Shown: positions 49,930 through 62,402, numbered from the stretch's first letter. The stretch is DNA of 64,000 nucleotides from Eonycteris spelaea (GCA_003508835.1 PUFA01000012.1:16410001-16474000); one strand, 5' to 3'. Program-made: numbers and translations. Notes: a model not told the origin generated them from the letters alone.

Positions 49930-50520
49930 TTTTCTTTTTGGCTTTATTGAGATATAATTAACAAACACAATTGTAAAGTATTCAAAGTGTATGTCATAAC
50001 AATTTGTTAATTATCTGGTTAATTATCACTTATGTCACCTCACATATTTATCTTTTTTATTTTATTAGCGAGAACAAAACAGTGTTATCAACTATAGCCA
50101 CCATATTATACATTAGATCCTCAGACCTTATTCATCCCTATAGCCGAAAGTTTGTACCCTTTTACCAACCTCTGCATAATTCCCCTGCCCATAGCGCTGG
50201 TATCCACTTTTATGCTTTGTTTCTTAGAATTTCTTACGCTTTGACTTTCTCCTCTCCTCTCCTCTCCTCTCCTCTCCTCTCCTCTCCTCTCCTCTCCTCT
50301 CCTCTCCTCTCTCTCTCTCCTCTCCCTCCCCTCCCCTCCCCTCCCCACCTCCCCTCCCTTCTCTCCTCTCCTCAGATTCTGCATTTAAGTGATACCATGC
50401 AGTGTTTGTCTCCATGTCTGTCTTATTTCACTTAGCACAATGCCCTCAAGTTCTATCTATGTTGTCACAAACGGCAAGATTTCCTTCTTTTTTGTGGCTG
50501 AATAATATTCCCTCGTGGGA
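49930..50520 (-). repeat. L1 LINE 3' end, antisense, with internal microsatellite
   Basis: From 'tattgagatataattaacaa' through 'gttatcaactatagccacca' to 'ttatttcacttagcacaatg' and 'gctgaataatattccctcgt', interrupted by the pentamer array below. Confidence 0.85.
50248..50374. repeat. (TCTCC)n pentanucleotide array with decaying tail
   Basis: About 12 TCTCC units, then CT repeats, then CCCCT-type units. Polypyrimidine on +. The + strand 143-codon frame crossing it is an artefact. Confidence 0.95.
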
Positions 50521-50524
50521 CATC

Positions 50525-50640
50525 AAAGCTTTTAGGATTTATGAGTCAAAGGAATTATTTTGGATTTGATTCTAGAACATTGGGAATCCTTTGGAGCATT
50601 TGTAAGAAGGGGAGTGACATGATCTGATTACTTTTATTAT
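50525..50640 (-). repeat. L2 LINE, antisense, left part of a split element
   Basis: It ends in 'ggggagtgacatgatctgat', exactly the L2 point from which the sequence resumes at about 52557. Confidence 0.65.
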
Positions 50641-52556
50641 TTTTATTATGTTTTATTTTGAAATAGTTTATGACTATTGAGAAGCTATAAAAACAGTACA
50701 GTTTACACAGTAACATTTCACATAACCATTGTACATTGTCAAAAACAGGAAACTGATACTTGTATAATTCTGCCAATTTAGGTAAAGACTATATTCAGAT
50801 TTCAACAGCTTTAAAATGTTCTAGTTCATTTTTCCCTCCCTCTTAAGTGTATGGCTTTATTAAATTATTACATTTGTAGATTTGAGTAAATATTACCATA
50901 ATCAGGAAATAGAGTTTCTATCATTCAAAGAAACTTCTTCATATTATCCTTTAATAGTCACACTTTTTCCCCAACTCTAACCCCCTGCAACCATTGATCT
51001 GTTATGATTTTGTTACTTCAAAAATGTTATATAAGTGAATTCGAATAGTATGTAACACTTTTTGTTTGGCATTATTTTTATTCTACAAAATGATGTTGAG
51101 ATCGAAGTTTTAAGTTGTAGTTTTACTTTGTTCCTTTTATTGTTGTTCCATTGTATGGATGTACAGTTAGTTTATTCATTCACTTATTGAAGGACATATG
51201 TGTTGTTTACAATTTTTGGCAATTACAAATCCACAATGAGCATTTGTGTATAGGTTTTTGCGTGGATGTAAGTTTACATTTTTCTAGTCTAAATACTCAG
51301 GTGTACAACTGCAGTTTATATGGTAAGTGTATGTTCAGCTATTTTTCAGAGTGGTTATATGTCATTTTACATTTCTGTTAGGAACATGTGAGAGGTCCAG
51401 TTGCTTAGGATCCTCACCAGTGTTTTGGTATGGTCAGGATAGTATGGTATGGGGCATAATAGTATCTCACTGTGGTTTTCATTTGCATTTTCCTAATGGC
51501 TTATGATGTACATTTTGTATGTGAACATTTGCCATCTATATTTCCTCTTCGATGAAGTGTCTGTTCAAGTTGTTCACTGAATTGGATTGGTTCCTTACTG
51601 TTGAATTTAAAGAATTTTTTATGTAGTATGGATACAAGTGCTTTGTTAGATATGTGATCTGCAAATATTTTCTCCTAGTCTCTGTTTTTTTTTTTTAATC
51701 CCGTAACAGAGTTTTTCCCAGAGAATATTTTTTTTTAAATTTCAATCTATTATTTTTGTTAATGAATTGTGCCTTTGATATTCCTTCTAAGAATTCAGGT
51801 CAAATAACTTCCCATAACCTAGGTCATGAAGATTTTCTCTGGTATTTTCTTCTAAAAATTTCACGTTTTACATTTAGCTTCAGGATTCATTTATCTTTGT
51901 GTGATGTGTGAGATTTAGATGAAGGTCTTTTTTTTTTTTTTTTTTTTTTTTTGGTCTGTGAATGTCTAATTGTTCCAATGTCATTTCTTGAAAAGATTCT
52001 TCTCCCTTCATTGAGGTCTCATGCACCTATGTCAAAATCAGTTTGTTGTACTTCTCTTGAACTGTTTCTGGGCTCTCTTCTGTCTCATTGACCAACATGT
52101 CCCATGTACTTTAACTGTCTTGATTAGTATAGCAATCGTATGCTTTCTCAATGGGAGTGATGTTGCCCCAAAGGGGGTAAAAATGTATTCTTAGCGGTTG
52201 AAAAAAATATTAGACATTACAATGGTTGTGGCTCTGCAAAAGACCACAGTATATAAGAGGTATACACTATATTGGTGGGATTAAAATTTCATGATAGGCT
52301 GCAATTAGGAAAAAAAATATCTAAGAAGTTTCCTTAGGGAGATGATGATGAAAAAAAGGTTGACAAACACTGTTATGCAATAAGTTGTAAATCAGGTAGT
52401 GTGGTTCCTCTAACTTTATTATTCTTCTTCAAAATTGTTTTGGCTATTCTAATGCCTTTTCCTTACATGTACATTTTAGAATAAGCTTTTCTGTATCCTC
52501 AAATAATTGTGCTGGAATTTTATTAAAAATTATGATTCACATTTTTAATAGAGTAT
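50640..52556 (-). repeat. L1 LINE, antisense, inserted in an L2
   Basis: Landmarks: 'ccaactctaaccccctgcaa', 'gttgttccattgtatggatg', 'atctcactgtggttttcatt', 'caaatattttctcctagtct', 'tgttccaatgtcatttcttg', 'ttgttttggctattctaatg'. A T25 run at 51928-51952 lies within. Confidence 0.85.
52150..52372 (+). mobile_element. hAT-like non-autonomous DNA transposon inside the L1
   Basis: It breaks the L1 between 'agtatagcaatcgtatgc' and 'tatgcaataagttgtaaatc'. Text 'gatgttgccccaaagggggt', 'attagacattacaatggttg', 'ggttgacaaacactg' matches the family at 10572-10810 in reverse. A tatgc-containing flank on both sides suggests a worn target duplication. Confidence 0.6.
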
Positions 52557-53100
52557 TTAGCTGTTATGTGGATAATGGGTAGACAGGAATGGAAGAAGAG
52601 AGATCAGTTACAAAGTGATGCTGTCTTCAGGATAGAGGCGATGGTGACTTTGCATTGGGAATGGTGGTAGAAGACATGAAGAGAATTCAACAGGTATATA
52701 TATTTTTAGATGAGCAGGTAAGAATACTTATTGATAAATTGGTGACCAGGTAGCGAGTATGAGAGGGATCCAGCAAGATTCTAAATGATGCTATTTACTA
52801 GAATGTTAGAAACTGAGGGAAAATTAAATTTGGACAAAATGGGATTTGGGAGGAAAAATCAAGATTTTTGTTTGCCCTTTATCACACATCTAACATGTCA
52901 GATGTTCCTGAACAGATAGATATGTGTCAAATTCTTGGAAGGTAAGTCTTCACATATAGATTTGGGACATGTCAACATAAGGGTGGTGTTGGTTTTGAGA
53001 ACATTTAATTGTGGGGACTAGATGGAACCCCAAGACACTCTAATCTTTAGAGTTGGCAAATAAGGGTTTTATATTCTTAGTATTTGAGAATTCAGACAAA
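52557..53100 (-). repeat. L2 LINE, antisense, right part of a split element
   Basis: It continues from 50640: 'ctgttatgtggataatgggt', 'agagatcagttacaaagtga', 'gatttgggacatgtcaacat', 'accccaagacactctaatct', the antisense L2 interior in order. Confidence 0.7.
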
Positions 53101-53754
53101 CTAGAAAAAAAAAAAGAACACCACAGAAAAATGGCCAAGCATATAAGTAGTATTTTAGATGTTTAATAATTATATGCAGAATGACCTCATTTTCTTTTGA
53201 CGGAATGACATTAAAGCAAGATAATGATTTTTTTTTTTACCAAATTGTCAAAGAATAAAAAATAATAAAATATCATTGACTGAGGTCCAGAGAGATGGAC
53301 ATTTTCATATGCTCTTAGTGGCAATATAAATTGGTATAATCTTTCTAGTAGTCGATTTGGCCATATTTATCAAAACTGTTAATGTGTCCTTGCCCATTAA
53401 CCTTCCAGTGTAGTTTATTTTCTCTTTCTGAAGTCTTGTGATTTTCCTGTCCTTTGCTATATTTTACTTCCACTGTCAGCGATGCATCAAAATAGAATAA
53501 ATGTGGCTAATTGGTTGAATGCAAAGTCCTTATTCATCTGAAACTATGTCTAAAAGTATCTTGTGAAGGTTGTTGTTCTTTATATTTCTATAATTCCAAT
53601 GTGTTACGCTTCATTTTTTTTTTTTCCTTTAATACCTTCCAGCTTTTTTTTACCTTTTGGATACACATTTAATCCACTTTTCAAATATTGCTAATGTCGT
53701 CCATAACTAGCACAGAAGACCTTATTTCTAATAAATTATATAATGTTCACTATA

Positions 53755-54117
53755 ATGGATTGAATATTTGTGTTTCTCCAAAATTCGTGTTTTGAAATCC
53801 TAACCCCACAATGTGATGGTGTTAGGAGGGTAAAACCTTTGGGAGGTGATTATTAGGTCATGAGGGTAGAAGCCTCATGATTAGGATTGGTACCCTTTTA
53901 AAAGGGACCCCAGAGAACTCTCTTTCCCTCTTCCCACATCTGAGTACACAGTCACCTATGAACCATAAAGCTAACTGGCTTTTACCAGACACTGAATCTG
54001 CCAGCTACTTGATGTTGAACTTCTTAGCCTCTTGAACTATGAGAAAAACATATTTGTTGATTAAGCTACCTGGTGTATGGTATTTTTATCATAGTAATCC
54101 AAATGTACTAAGATATT
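53755..54117 (+). mobile_element. MLT1-type (ERVL-MaLR) solo LTR, sense
   Basis: Full path of an MLT1A/B-like LTR: 'ataatggattgaatatttgt', 'cacaatgtgatggtgttagg', 'tgggaggtgattattaggtc', 'accagacactgaatctgcca', ending 'caaatgtactaagata'. No internal retroviral genes. Confidence 0.85.
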
Positions 54118-55016
54118 AACTCTCTTAATGAATTAGATCCAAAGTGGGTTTCCCCATTTTGCCCAAAGAAAAACAAAGATATGATGAAACTTCTCCTAGG
54201 ACAAATATAAATAAACCCAGATTATGATAGGGATTTTTTTTTATCTGAATGTTGTTACTCAGAAATCTGTTTTGATGAATAAGTAGTTAATATTCCAGAA
54301 AAGTATTTGCTAACATAACTCTGTCATCCCATTTTTCCAAATGGTAAATTAAATAAAAGGAGCAATTTTTACCAAATGATCACTGACTTTGGCTCTGCAG
54401 ACATTTAGTAAATTATAAGTTGGCTTCTATTTTAAAGTCTCTTTGCTTATATCTTAATTTTATGTTATTTTACCATTGTTAAGTACATTTTTTAAGAAGA
54501 AAACTTCATATGTGAAAGATACCTTTAGTATAAAAGTGTGGTTTATGAGTCCTTCCCTTCATGGGATATATGTATGTTTGTTCCAGCATGTATCAGAACA
54601 GGTAGAAAGCAAACCTTTTTAAAGAGAGTGAGATAATATTTAATTATACATTTTAATTATAAGCAAGCATATTCATTTTATGCTATTTACAAAAACTACT
54701 TTTGTTTACTTTCTAAATAAAAAAAGTTTTATTAAGTAGAAAAAGCCTCAAATCTGTCCATCAGTAGGTATTTCCACCTTATACTCAGTTAAATTCTGAT
54801 CAAATTTGATTTACTAACTCATGGCCACAACAGATGTTATCTTAATGCAAGATGGAAGAAGAGAATTAAGTATGTTGAGCCACAGAGCCACCTTTACATT
54901 TTGATTTGTGGCGGTGCAAGAAAAGTTCAAAAACCTCTTTCCTACTATTTTTTTATACTATACTTGAGTTTAGTGTTTTGTACTATACATGTTTATTTTT
55001 AACTTTAAGTTTCAAA

Positions 55017-55180
55017 AATACAGTTGAAATAGTCTGCGGCCATGCCACCCTGAACAAGCCTGATCCTGTATGATCTTGGAGACTAAGCAGGGTGGGGCCT
55101 GGCTAGTAGTTGGATATGGGACCACCTAGGAAGACAGGGTGCGGTAAGCATAAAAAAATAATAATAATACAGTTGAAATA
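55017..55180 (+). mobile_element. Retroposed 5S-rRNA-derived element with 15-bp target-site duplications
   Basis: The same 15 bp, aatacagttgaaata, flank the insert at 55017-55031 and 55166-55180. Between them lie a 5S-like body and an A-rich (AAT)n-type tail (55150-55165), the hallmark of L1-driven retroposition. Confidence 0.85.
55032..55149 (+). pseudogene. 5S rRNA retropseudogene or 5S-derived SINE, full length
   Basis: It is collinear with vertebrate 5S rRNA from the first base (gtctgcggccatgccaccct) to the last (gggtgcggtaagc), at roughly four in five positions. The A-box region (gactaagcaggg) is almost intact. The C-box region (tggatatgggaccacct) has several changes. There is no T4 terminator at the end, so it is unlikely to be a working 5S gene. 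Fruit bats carry 5S-derived SINE families, so it may be one of those, but ordinary 5S pseudogenes occur in all mammals. Confidence 0.85.
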
Positions 55181-55739
55181 AATATATAAAGAATGAAACA
55201 ATATTAAGGGAATTGTTAGTATTATGAATCTGTTTTATATTAATTCATATGTTTACATTAATGTGCTAAGTTATTTAATTCTCTATTAATGTCACAGATT
55301 TTAATAGGGTATTAGGGATATAAAATTGCTTTTATTTAATCTCTCATGATTCAAATATACTTCAGGATAGTGACACTTAAGAATTTTAATCAAAATGATA
55401 GCCAGTTTTTATTCCGTGCATTTTAATTGAGATAATTTTGAGGGTCATCAAATTTAGCTTTTGATAGGAATAGTAGTTGGTGATATTTTTTTCTTTTCAT
55501 TGTATTTCAGGGATTTAATAGCTCAAGTGAGATGGCTGAGTAGGTGGGTTAAGATGCTATGCTAACCTAGTCAAACATGTTCTGATGACAATAATATAAT
55601 ATTAATATTTAGAATTTCATAGGGCTGTCAGAGATTCAGTACCAGCTCTCTCCTTAAGTGTTCTGGTTTGGTCGTAAAACAGTTTTTTTTTTTTTTTAAC
55701 CTCATTTGTCCTCAGATATTCATTGTAAGGTTTAATATT

Positions 55740-56165
55740 CATTGATTTCTTCATTCAGTAGCTATTTATTGAGTGCCTACTCTATGCCAAGCTCTGTTAC
55801 AGATGCTGGGGATATAGGAGTAAACAAAACATACACTAATCTCTGCTTTCAAGAACTTTACAATTCTATTCACCTGAAACTAATATAAAATAATATTGAA
55901 TGTCAACCAACTATAATTGAAAAATTAAAATAATGATAGAAATAAAATGAATTTTATAAATCTAGTTTAAGACAGACAGTAAACAAGATTAATATGTAAA
56001 ATAGATATGCTTGGTAGTGATAAGGGCTAAGGAGAAAAATGAAGCATGAAAAAAGGGTAGAAAGTAAATGAAGGAGGGTGTTACAGTTTTAATGACAGCA
56101 GGAAAGACCTCTTTGAGATGGTGTAAAGCAAAAAGGTCTCCTTCGTCTACGTAAAGACCTGAAGA
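55740..56165 (-). repeat. L2 LINE, antisense, split by a short L1 tail
   Basis: It starts at the mirrored L2 3' end ('gctatttattgagtgcctac', 'agatgctggggatataggag'), resumes after the insert with 'gacagacagtaaacaagatt' and runs to 'gaaagacctctttgagatgg'. Confidence 0.8.
55873..55965 (+). mobile_element. Very short L1 3' tail insertion
   Basis: The text 'cacctgaaactaatataaaa' and 'gtcaaccaactataattgaa' plus an A-rich end is the 3' terminus of L1s that I associate with laurasiatherian mammals. It sits where L2 should be continuous. Boundaries are approximate and no clean target duplication was seen. Confidence 0.5.
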
Positions 56166-56694
56166 AAGTGTTTAATTGAAAAATCTCCTTCATAAAACTT
56201 CAGTGTATTTAAAAACACACTAGATTAGTGTTGAATTTTAATATTCTCCTAATTACATAACAATCATAAGAGCATTGAAAAACCGTAATATCCTGGAACT
56301 GGCATCACCATCTTTAGTGCGTCCTATCAGTGCAGTTTATCATTTATTTATAGTATATTAAAAGATAAATTTATTGCTGTATGTGGTAATTCTACTAACT
56401 TTTTTTTTCTGACCTCCTACTGTAGTAAATGTGTAATTTGGTTGCGTTTGTCTCTGTGGTTGAAACAGAATCAATTATATTCTATGAACACATGTAGGTT
56501 CTAATGCACTAAAGTACATTTTAAATTTTATGGTACTGTGAATGTATGAACTGGGTATCAATTTATTCTAAATTTTTAAAAATGCTGGTTGTATAGTACT
56601 ATCATCAACTTTTTCTAGATATTTTGCAAATGCTAGGAAATTGGGAAATCTAAGTAGTTTTTTTTTTTGTACTTATGATTCATCCTTTGAAATG

Positions 56695-56721
56695 TTTTTT
56701 TGTTTTGTTTTGTTTTGTTTT
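56695..56721. repeat. (TTTTG)n short microsatellite
   Basis: Five TTTTG-type units in a T-rich run. Confidence 0.85.
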
Positions 56722-59114
56722 TAGTTTATTGCTTAGCCAAACTCTAAAAAACTTATTTGAACATAAGAGCATAAGAATGTGTTATTCGTTTCATTCTAAG
56801 ATTTCAATTCTGCCAGTACACCGAAAAGTAGAGTTCTTCATAGCTTTTATTTTTCAAGTATAGGTCAAGAGGAGAGAGAATGACTACTATTCTGTATTTG
56901 TCTTTATGCCGCATATGCCTATCTTTTAATACTTTATCTGGGCTCCAGTTCTAGCTGTCACGCCAGTGGTTTGGTCACCTAGCAGACGAGTAGAGGTAGG
57001 CTTCATGCTCTTGTGCTCCCACTAGAGTCAGGGTGCCTGTTGAATCCAGGATGGTGTAACCCCTTGCAATGAATGAAACACTCACAGCCAAGAAGTGCTG
57101 GACAGGGAAAAGCATAAACCATTTTCCTTATACAAGGCCGTGTCACAAAAATTGATTTTCTTTTGCAGTCAGGTTTCTCATGGCTGTGTTAAAGCAGGTA
57201 TCTCACAGCCATTGTGATATTATTATGTACATAGTATAGTCATCTAGCTAAGTCATGTCCCATTATTGTAAAGCACCTCAGTGCAACACTAATTTAGAAT
57301 TATCTGTAGAAATAAAGGTGCACTGCAATATATTCCATTTCTCTTTCACAATAGCGAAATGTCTTATCTCTTACTGTCCCTTAATGCCACCACTAAATTG
57401 TATATATTGGATATAGTGTTTTTACTTTTTAAAAATAAATAATATTGTGAAATATATAGTAGATACCTAACAATTTCTAAGGGATTGAATGAATGCAGAA
57501 ATGGCTACTCATTACCCAACTGACCTATTTTAGGAGGACTCCCTGTCTTCAGTAACATTTCAAGTGAGTTGAAGAAAATAGCTTGGCTAGTCAGATTTTG
57601 TAGCGCAGATTTAAAAAGTCACTGAATCATGACTGAGGGGAACAACAGAATGATAGTAAAGGGATATTGCAGTAGAGTAAATGAATATGTTTTAGTGTGA
57701 ACTGGATGAGGTTCCTGAACGTTAGAGTAAAGTGCAGATTATGAAGCTAAGGTTCAGTACACGGGTGTCGGGAAAATGACCAATGAATGACACGAATTTT
57801 ATAGCCACATTTCAGATTGAATATGAAGGGTAACGTGGATCAAAAATGAGATGATTAAATAAATTCTTTATATAAAACATTTATTCTTTTATTTTAGTGC
57901 ACTTCTTTTCCTGTACAATAAGTTATGCCCTAATAAAAATTAAAGAGCAAGTTGCATTTGGAAGATCAGGTCATCGTAACTCATTGACATTAGGCCACAT
58001 AACTGAATAATGTCTTCCTTCAGTGAAATACATCAAATGAGATCAACAATTATGACTCATAAACATGCCTCGCAGGCATAAAACAGCAGGGAATTAGCAT
58101 GTGAGGCTGATAAATATGCATGTAAATAAGCTCCCAAAGGAATAACATGGGTTTGATTGATAGGTTTAGAATTGGAACATATGTAAACCCCTTTATTCCT
58201 CATTCTGGTGTAGCTAAGTAAAGATGCGTTTTACTTGTTAAAAAGTTTCAATAACTTTGTAAATCTTAATGCCACATCTGTTTTTTTGTTGTTGTTATTG
58301 TCGTTGTTGTTATTGTTGGGTTTTTTGGTACATCAGTTGTAAGATTAATTGAATTGTCTACAGGCTGGATAGCCCTCACATACAATAAATGGTGAAACAT
58401 GCGAATGAGTCGCTGTGCATCTGGGGCTAGACATCGGGTAAGAATCTTCGGAAATCTCATTTTTTACATTGTAAAACAATGTATGGTTATAGGGAATTTC
58501 TTTAGGAAGTAAAGATGTGACATAGCAGTGAACTTGGACTCCAAATATACTAGATATCCTCTCTATATTTAGCTTCTAACAATGAATTTCTATTTCTTCA
58601 TTTCATACTACAGCTTTTGATTAAAATGTATCTTTTTAATATATATTTTTTCAGTTCTTGCTATATATGCTTCCTGGCCTTTAGTATTCATAAACTATTG
58701 TGGAACTGCATTAGAAAACATACTTAAACACTAGTTGAATATCGGGGGTCTCCGGTTTTGTGCTGATGCCTCTCAGCCAAGAGATGACTTTCAGAACTAT
58801 TAATTCTCTCCTTAAGGCTCAAATAATTTGAGGTAGATGGAAGGAGGAATATGGCTTTTGATTTCCTGGTATAGAGTCTTAAGTATTATTGCTGTGGCAG
58901 GTTCAGAGATTTGCTAGCTAAAGGCACTAGGGGATCAGTTAGTGTCCACGTTTGTAAGAGGAGAGCTTTTCTTTCTCTAGTAATAAACTAATGAATAAGA
59001 AGCCCCATTAGCTTAATACCATGGAAGAGTCTATAGTTTCAAAGGAATCACGTTTTTGGTTTGATGAGACAGCCTGTGTTCATCATTTTTTGCAGATCAG
59101 GGTTGTCGATTATG

Positions 59115-59525
59115 CTTTCTGAGTTCTGCGGCTATGTTCTAGGTGCATGAGATAAATCAATGAACAAAACAACGATCCTTCCCCTCATGGAGCTTACCTT
59201 CTAGCAGAAGGAGATAGTAAAATAGAAGCATAATGAAGAGTTAACATAAAGTGTCTTAGAAAGTGATAAATGCTTTATAAAAAGAAGAAATAACATTGTA
59301 GTCTAAGGGAATTGTGTATATATGAGTCAGGAGGTTGCAGAAATAAATATCAGGTTAGATCTTCCGGTGGAAAAAATTTTTGAGCTGAGGAGATAAGGAA
59401 TGAGCCATATGAATATTGGGGCAAGGGCATTCCAAACTGGGAAAATAACAAGTACAAAGGTCTAGGGTAGGAGCTTCCAAGTACATTCTCTGTAAGTCAA
59501 GTGAGGATAGAGGGGTGTAAGTTTA
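59115..59525 (-). repeat. L2 LINE, antisense
   Basis: Collinear landmarks: 'gttctaggtgcatgagataa', 'cccctcatggagcttacctt', 'gggcaagggcattccaaact', 'taacaagtacaaaggtctag'. Confidence 0.85.
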
Positions 59526-60055
59526 TGTAATAGTCCTATCTGTTCTAACCATCAATGGGTGCTGGACTCCTCAAGTGTGCCTAAACGATCATACGTTTGA
59601 TCCAGGTTGACTGAATTGCCATCTGTAATGGTCTTGCTGCTGGGTGCCTTTGACCTTTTGGTCATTTTCCCTTTAAGCCGCCACATTTTGGCATTTAATT
59701 TATTTTATGCTGTGTATTCAAACTGTATACTTACCTTCTAACATTTTTTTCTTAATTAGTCTTGTCTTTACCTTAATATAGTTAGATTGAGTTAGATGGA
59801 AACAAGGGAAGGATTTTCTTTAGTATATAAAAAGAACTATAGAAGAAAGTAGATTCACTTAGAGGATACAGAATTCACACTCTTCAAGTAAGGAAAACTG
59901 GGCAAAACACCTGTCAAGATAGAAGGAATTTAGGTCCAAGGTCAACAAACTATATGTTATTGTAATTAATTGGGAGTGACACTTTATTCATCCCCCCTCA
60001 CCTCTCCCACCTTATCCCTAAGCATTGGAAACACTTAAGGGTGGTTTTATTGAGC

Positions 60056-60095
60056 GGGGCAGGGTGGGAGTGGGTAGAGGGTGTGGGGGTGGGGG
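60056..60095 (+). other. G-rich tract with seven G-runs (quadruplex-capable)
   Basis: Seven runs of three to five G lie within 40 nt, separated by 1-4 nt loops. Confidence 0.6.
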
Positions 60096-60904
60096 TGTGG
60101 TGTTAGAGGGTTTGCCGTGTAACTAGGAAGCTCCATTGGCATTTAGTGGGTAACTAACTGCTAAAGGCTTTGCAGTCTGCTAAACAGTTCCAGATAATGA
60201 ACTATCTTGCTCCAAATGCCCACAGCTGTTCCACCGAGAAACACTGCAGCAGAGATACTAAAAACCAAGCTAGTCCAAGCAAACAAGAAGAGTCCTGTAG
60301 AACTTCAGAAGGCAGTTTTCTGGAAGAGTAAAGCTAGGTGGGTCAGCGAGGGTAGCAAGAGGAATTTCTTATCCTAAATGAGCTGGAAACTCGACTGACT
60401 TTATGTTACTTGGTGTTGTAGGGAAGCAAAGGCATTTAGATAAAGGTACGGTTTACACACATTCAAGTAAAGGCAGAACCCTACAGGTACTCCTTGGACT
60501 TTATTACCCTCAATGCTTATATAGGATCACAGAGTTTCACATCAGAATTTCATATTATGTGATCTGGTACTAGTTAATGCAACAGTCTTTAGAAATACAT
60601 GTTTAAATATATATTGACTAGGGTTGGAATTATGATAATCACAAATTGGTAGTTTTGTTTTTAAGGATGCTAACTTGTTTATAAAGGCTGATAGCGTATA
60701 TTCCTTTACAAATTCCCTTGGAGAATTTTAATTTCTAGGCAACTCACAGAAGTGAATGTTGGCCAAAAATACCTTTTTTGGGGGGTTAGCTTAGGAGTGA
60801 CAGTCTTACATACTAAAAATGTCTGATTAAGTAGAACCAAAATCGTATAGAAAGAGAAGTAATAGTTTTCAAAAACTTCTAAAAAGACAATTTTAAACAA
60901 GCAG

Positions 60905-60965
60905 CAGGTCCCTTGTCTGTTTTGTACACTTTTGTATCCCCAGCACCAGGGCACATCGCACAACT
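60905..60965 (+). repeat. L2 LINE 3' end fragment, sense
   Basis: 'cccttgtctgttttgtacac' followed by 'gtatccccagcaccagggca' is the L2 terminal region. Confidence 0.6.
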
Positions 60966-62289
60966 AAACGATTGTAGTGAAGGGAATGAAACACACCAAA
61001 GACATAGCCTTAGGTTCTTGGATGAAAGGTTTAACACTATAGGTTACATAATTCTCATCCTGCAATGAAAGGAAAAGCACCATTTCTAAGAAAGTATTTC
61101 TTCGTATTAATATCAAAAGCAGTTAATTAAATTGGCTCTTAATATAATAATCATTGATCTTAGGTAAAGGTTATTGATAACATATTTTTAAAGAAAATGC
61201 ATAAATGTTCATAAAACTGTGTTTTTCTTAAACATTGCAGAGTCCTGAGTAATTGTAACTTTTTGTATCTGTGTCCCGAAGAAGGAGGCAGAGCAGAAGG
61301 CATACAGGTGCTTGTAATGAGGCCTAGAGTGAACCTGGACCTTGTCATTGCTCCCTCAGTGTCAGGAAGGAGGGACCCGAGGGTGGGCTAAGGGCTGGCA
61401 GAAGCTGGCAGGAGAGTTAGCATCCTACTCGATAAAATCAGAAGGGCGCTAAACAGTCAGATGAAGGAAAAGACCCAGAATAACAATAAAAAATACTTCT
61501 TAGTGTTCATTTTATCTATAGCAAAGTATTTATAATTATCTCATTAAAATTTTAAAAGCCTGATGAGTTTTAAAAATAAGAGTTGATATATGGCAATTAA
61601 TTGTATCATACCCACTAGTAATACTTAATATGAAAAATAAAGCATATCTTCTTTTTAATATTATTACTTTATTTTTTAAAAATGCAAACTATTTATTGGG
61701 GCTTAAAAAATTCACTTCCAAAATTCAATTTTCCTCACCCTGTTTTCATGATAAACTTAAAAATTTTTTTGTGATACTGTTTCCAATCCTGGTATTTTTC
61801 AGTAACTTAACTATTCCTGTTGAATATGAACTACTTTGATTAAAAACAAAAAACAGAACTAAGCATATAATTCCTAAAAACAAATTGTAATTCTGAGGAA
61901 ACAGTCTAAAGCCAATGAAATCTAGGACTCTTTATTTCTATAGGAATCTCTTGTCTAGTGGTCTGACTAGATCAAAGAAAGAAAAAAGATTCCTTAAAGG
62001 AAACAATGGCTAGCCAATGTATTTGATCACTATCTCCCAACCCAGATTATACTGTGAGCCAATAAACTGCATATCTAAAATTCCTATTACTGTTTCCTGG
62101 AGTTAGGGAGAAGAGGAAATAAGTAGAGGAGAGGAATGGAAATGTGGTAATTAAAAAAAGTTTGCCTGCACATTGCCGTAGATGAGTTTTCTTAAACTTT
62201 GGCTGTCTCTACTATTTAACAGGACTGATAGAGTTTTCAGTTTAGGAGTGTGTTGTACAGATATTCTTTATATTTGGTTTATGCATCTG

Positions 62290-62402
62290 TTTTCCTAACT
62301 AAACTATTTTTTTCTTTGCAAGTAGGGGCTGTGTGTTTCATCCCTGAATTCCCCGAGGCACATAGCAGAGGCTCACTAAATTTTTACTAAATGAACTGAC
62401 TC
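62290..62402 (+). repeat. L2 LINE 3' end, sense
   Basis: 'gtaggggctgtgtgtttcat', 'gaggcacatagcagaggctc', 'actaaatttttactaaatga' give the L2 3' terminus. Confidence 0.65.

Noticed and set aside
50004..50435. 143-codon open frame on +, the longest in the window
   Set aside because: It crosses an antisense L1 3' end and the TCTCC array, which keeps the frame open artificially.
55032..55149. Functional 5S rRNA gene
   Set aside because: Many substitutions including in the C box, no T-run terminator, and target-site duplications that mark it as retroposed.
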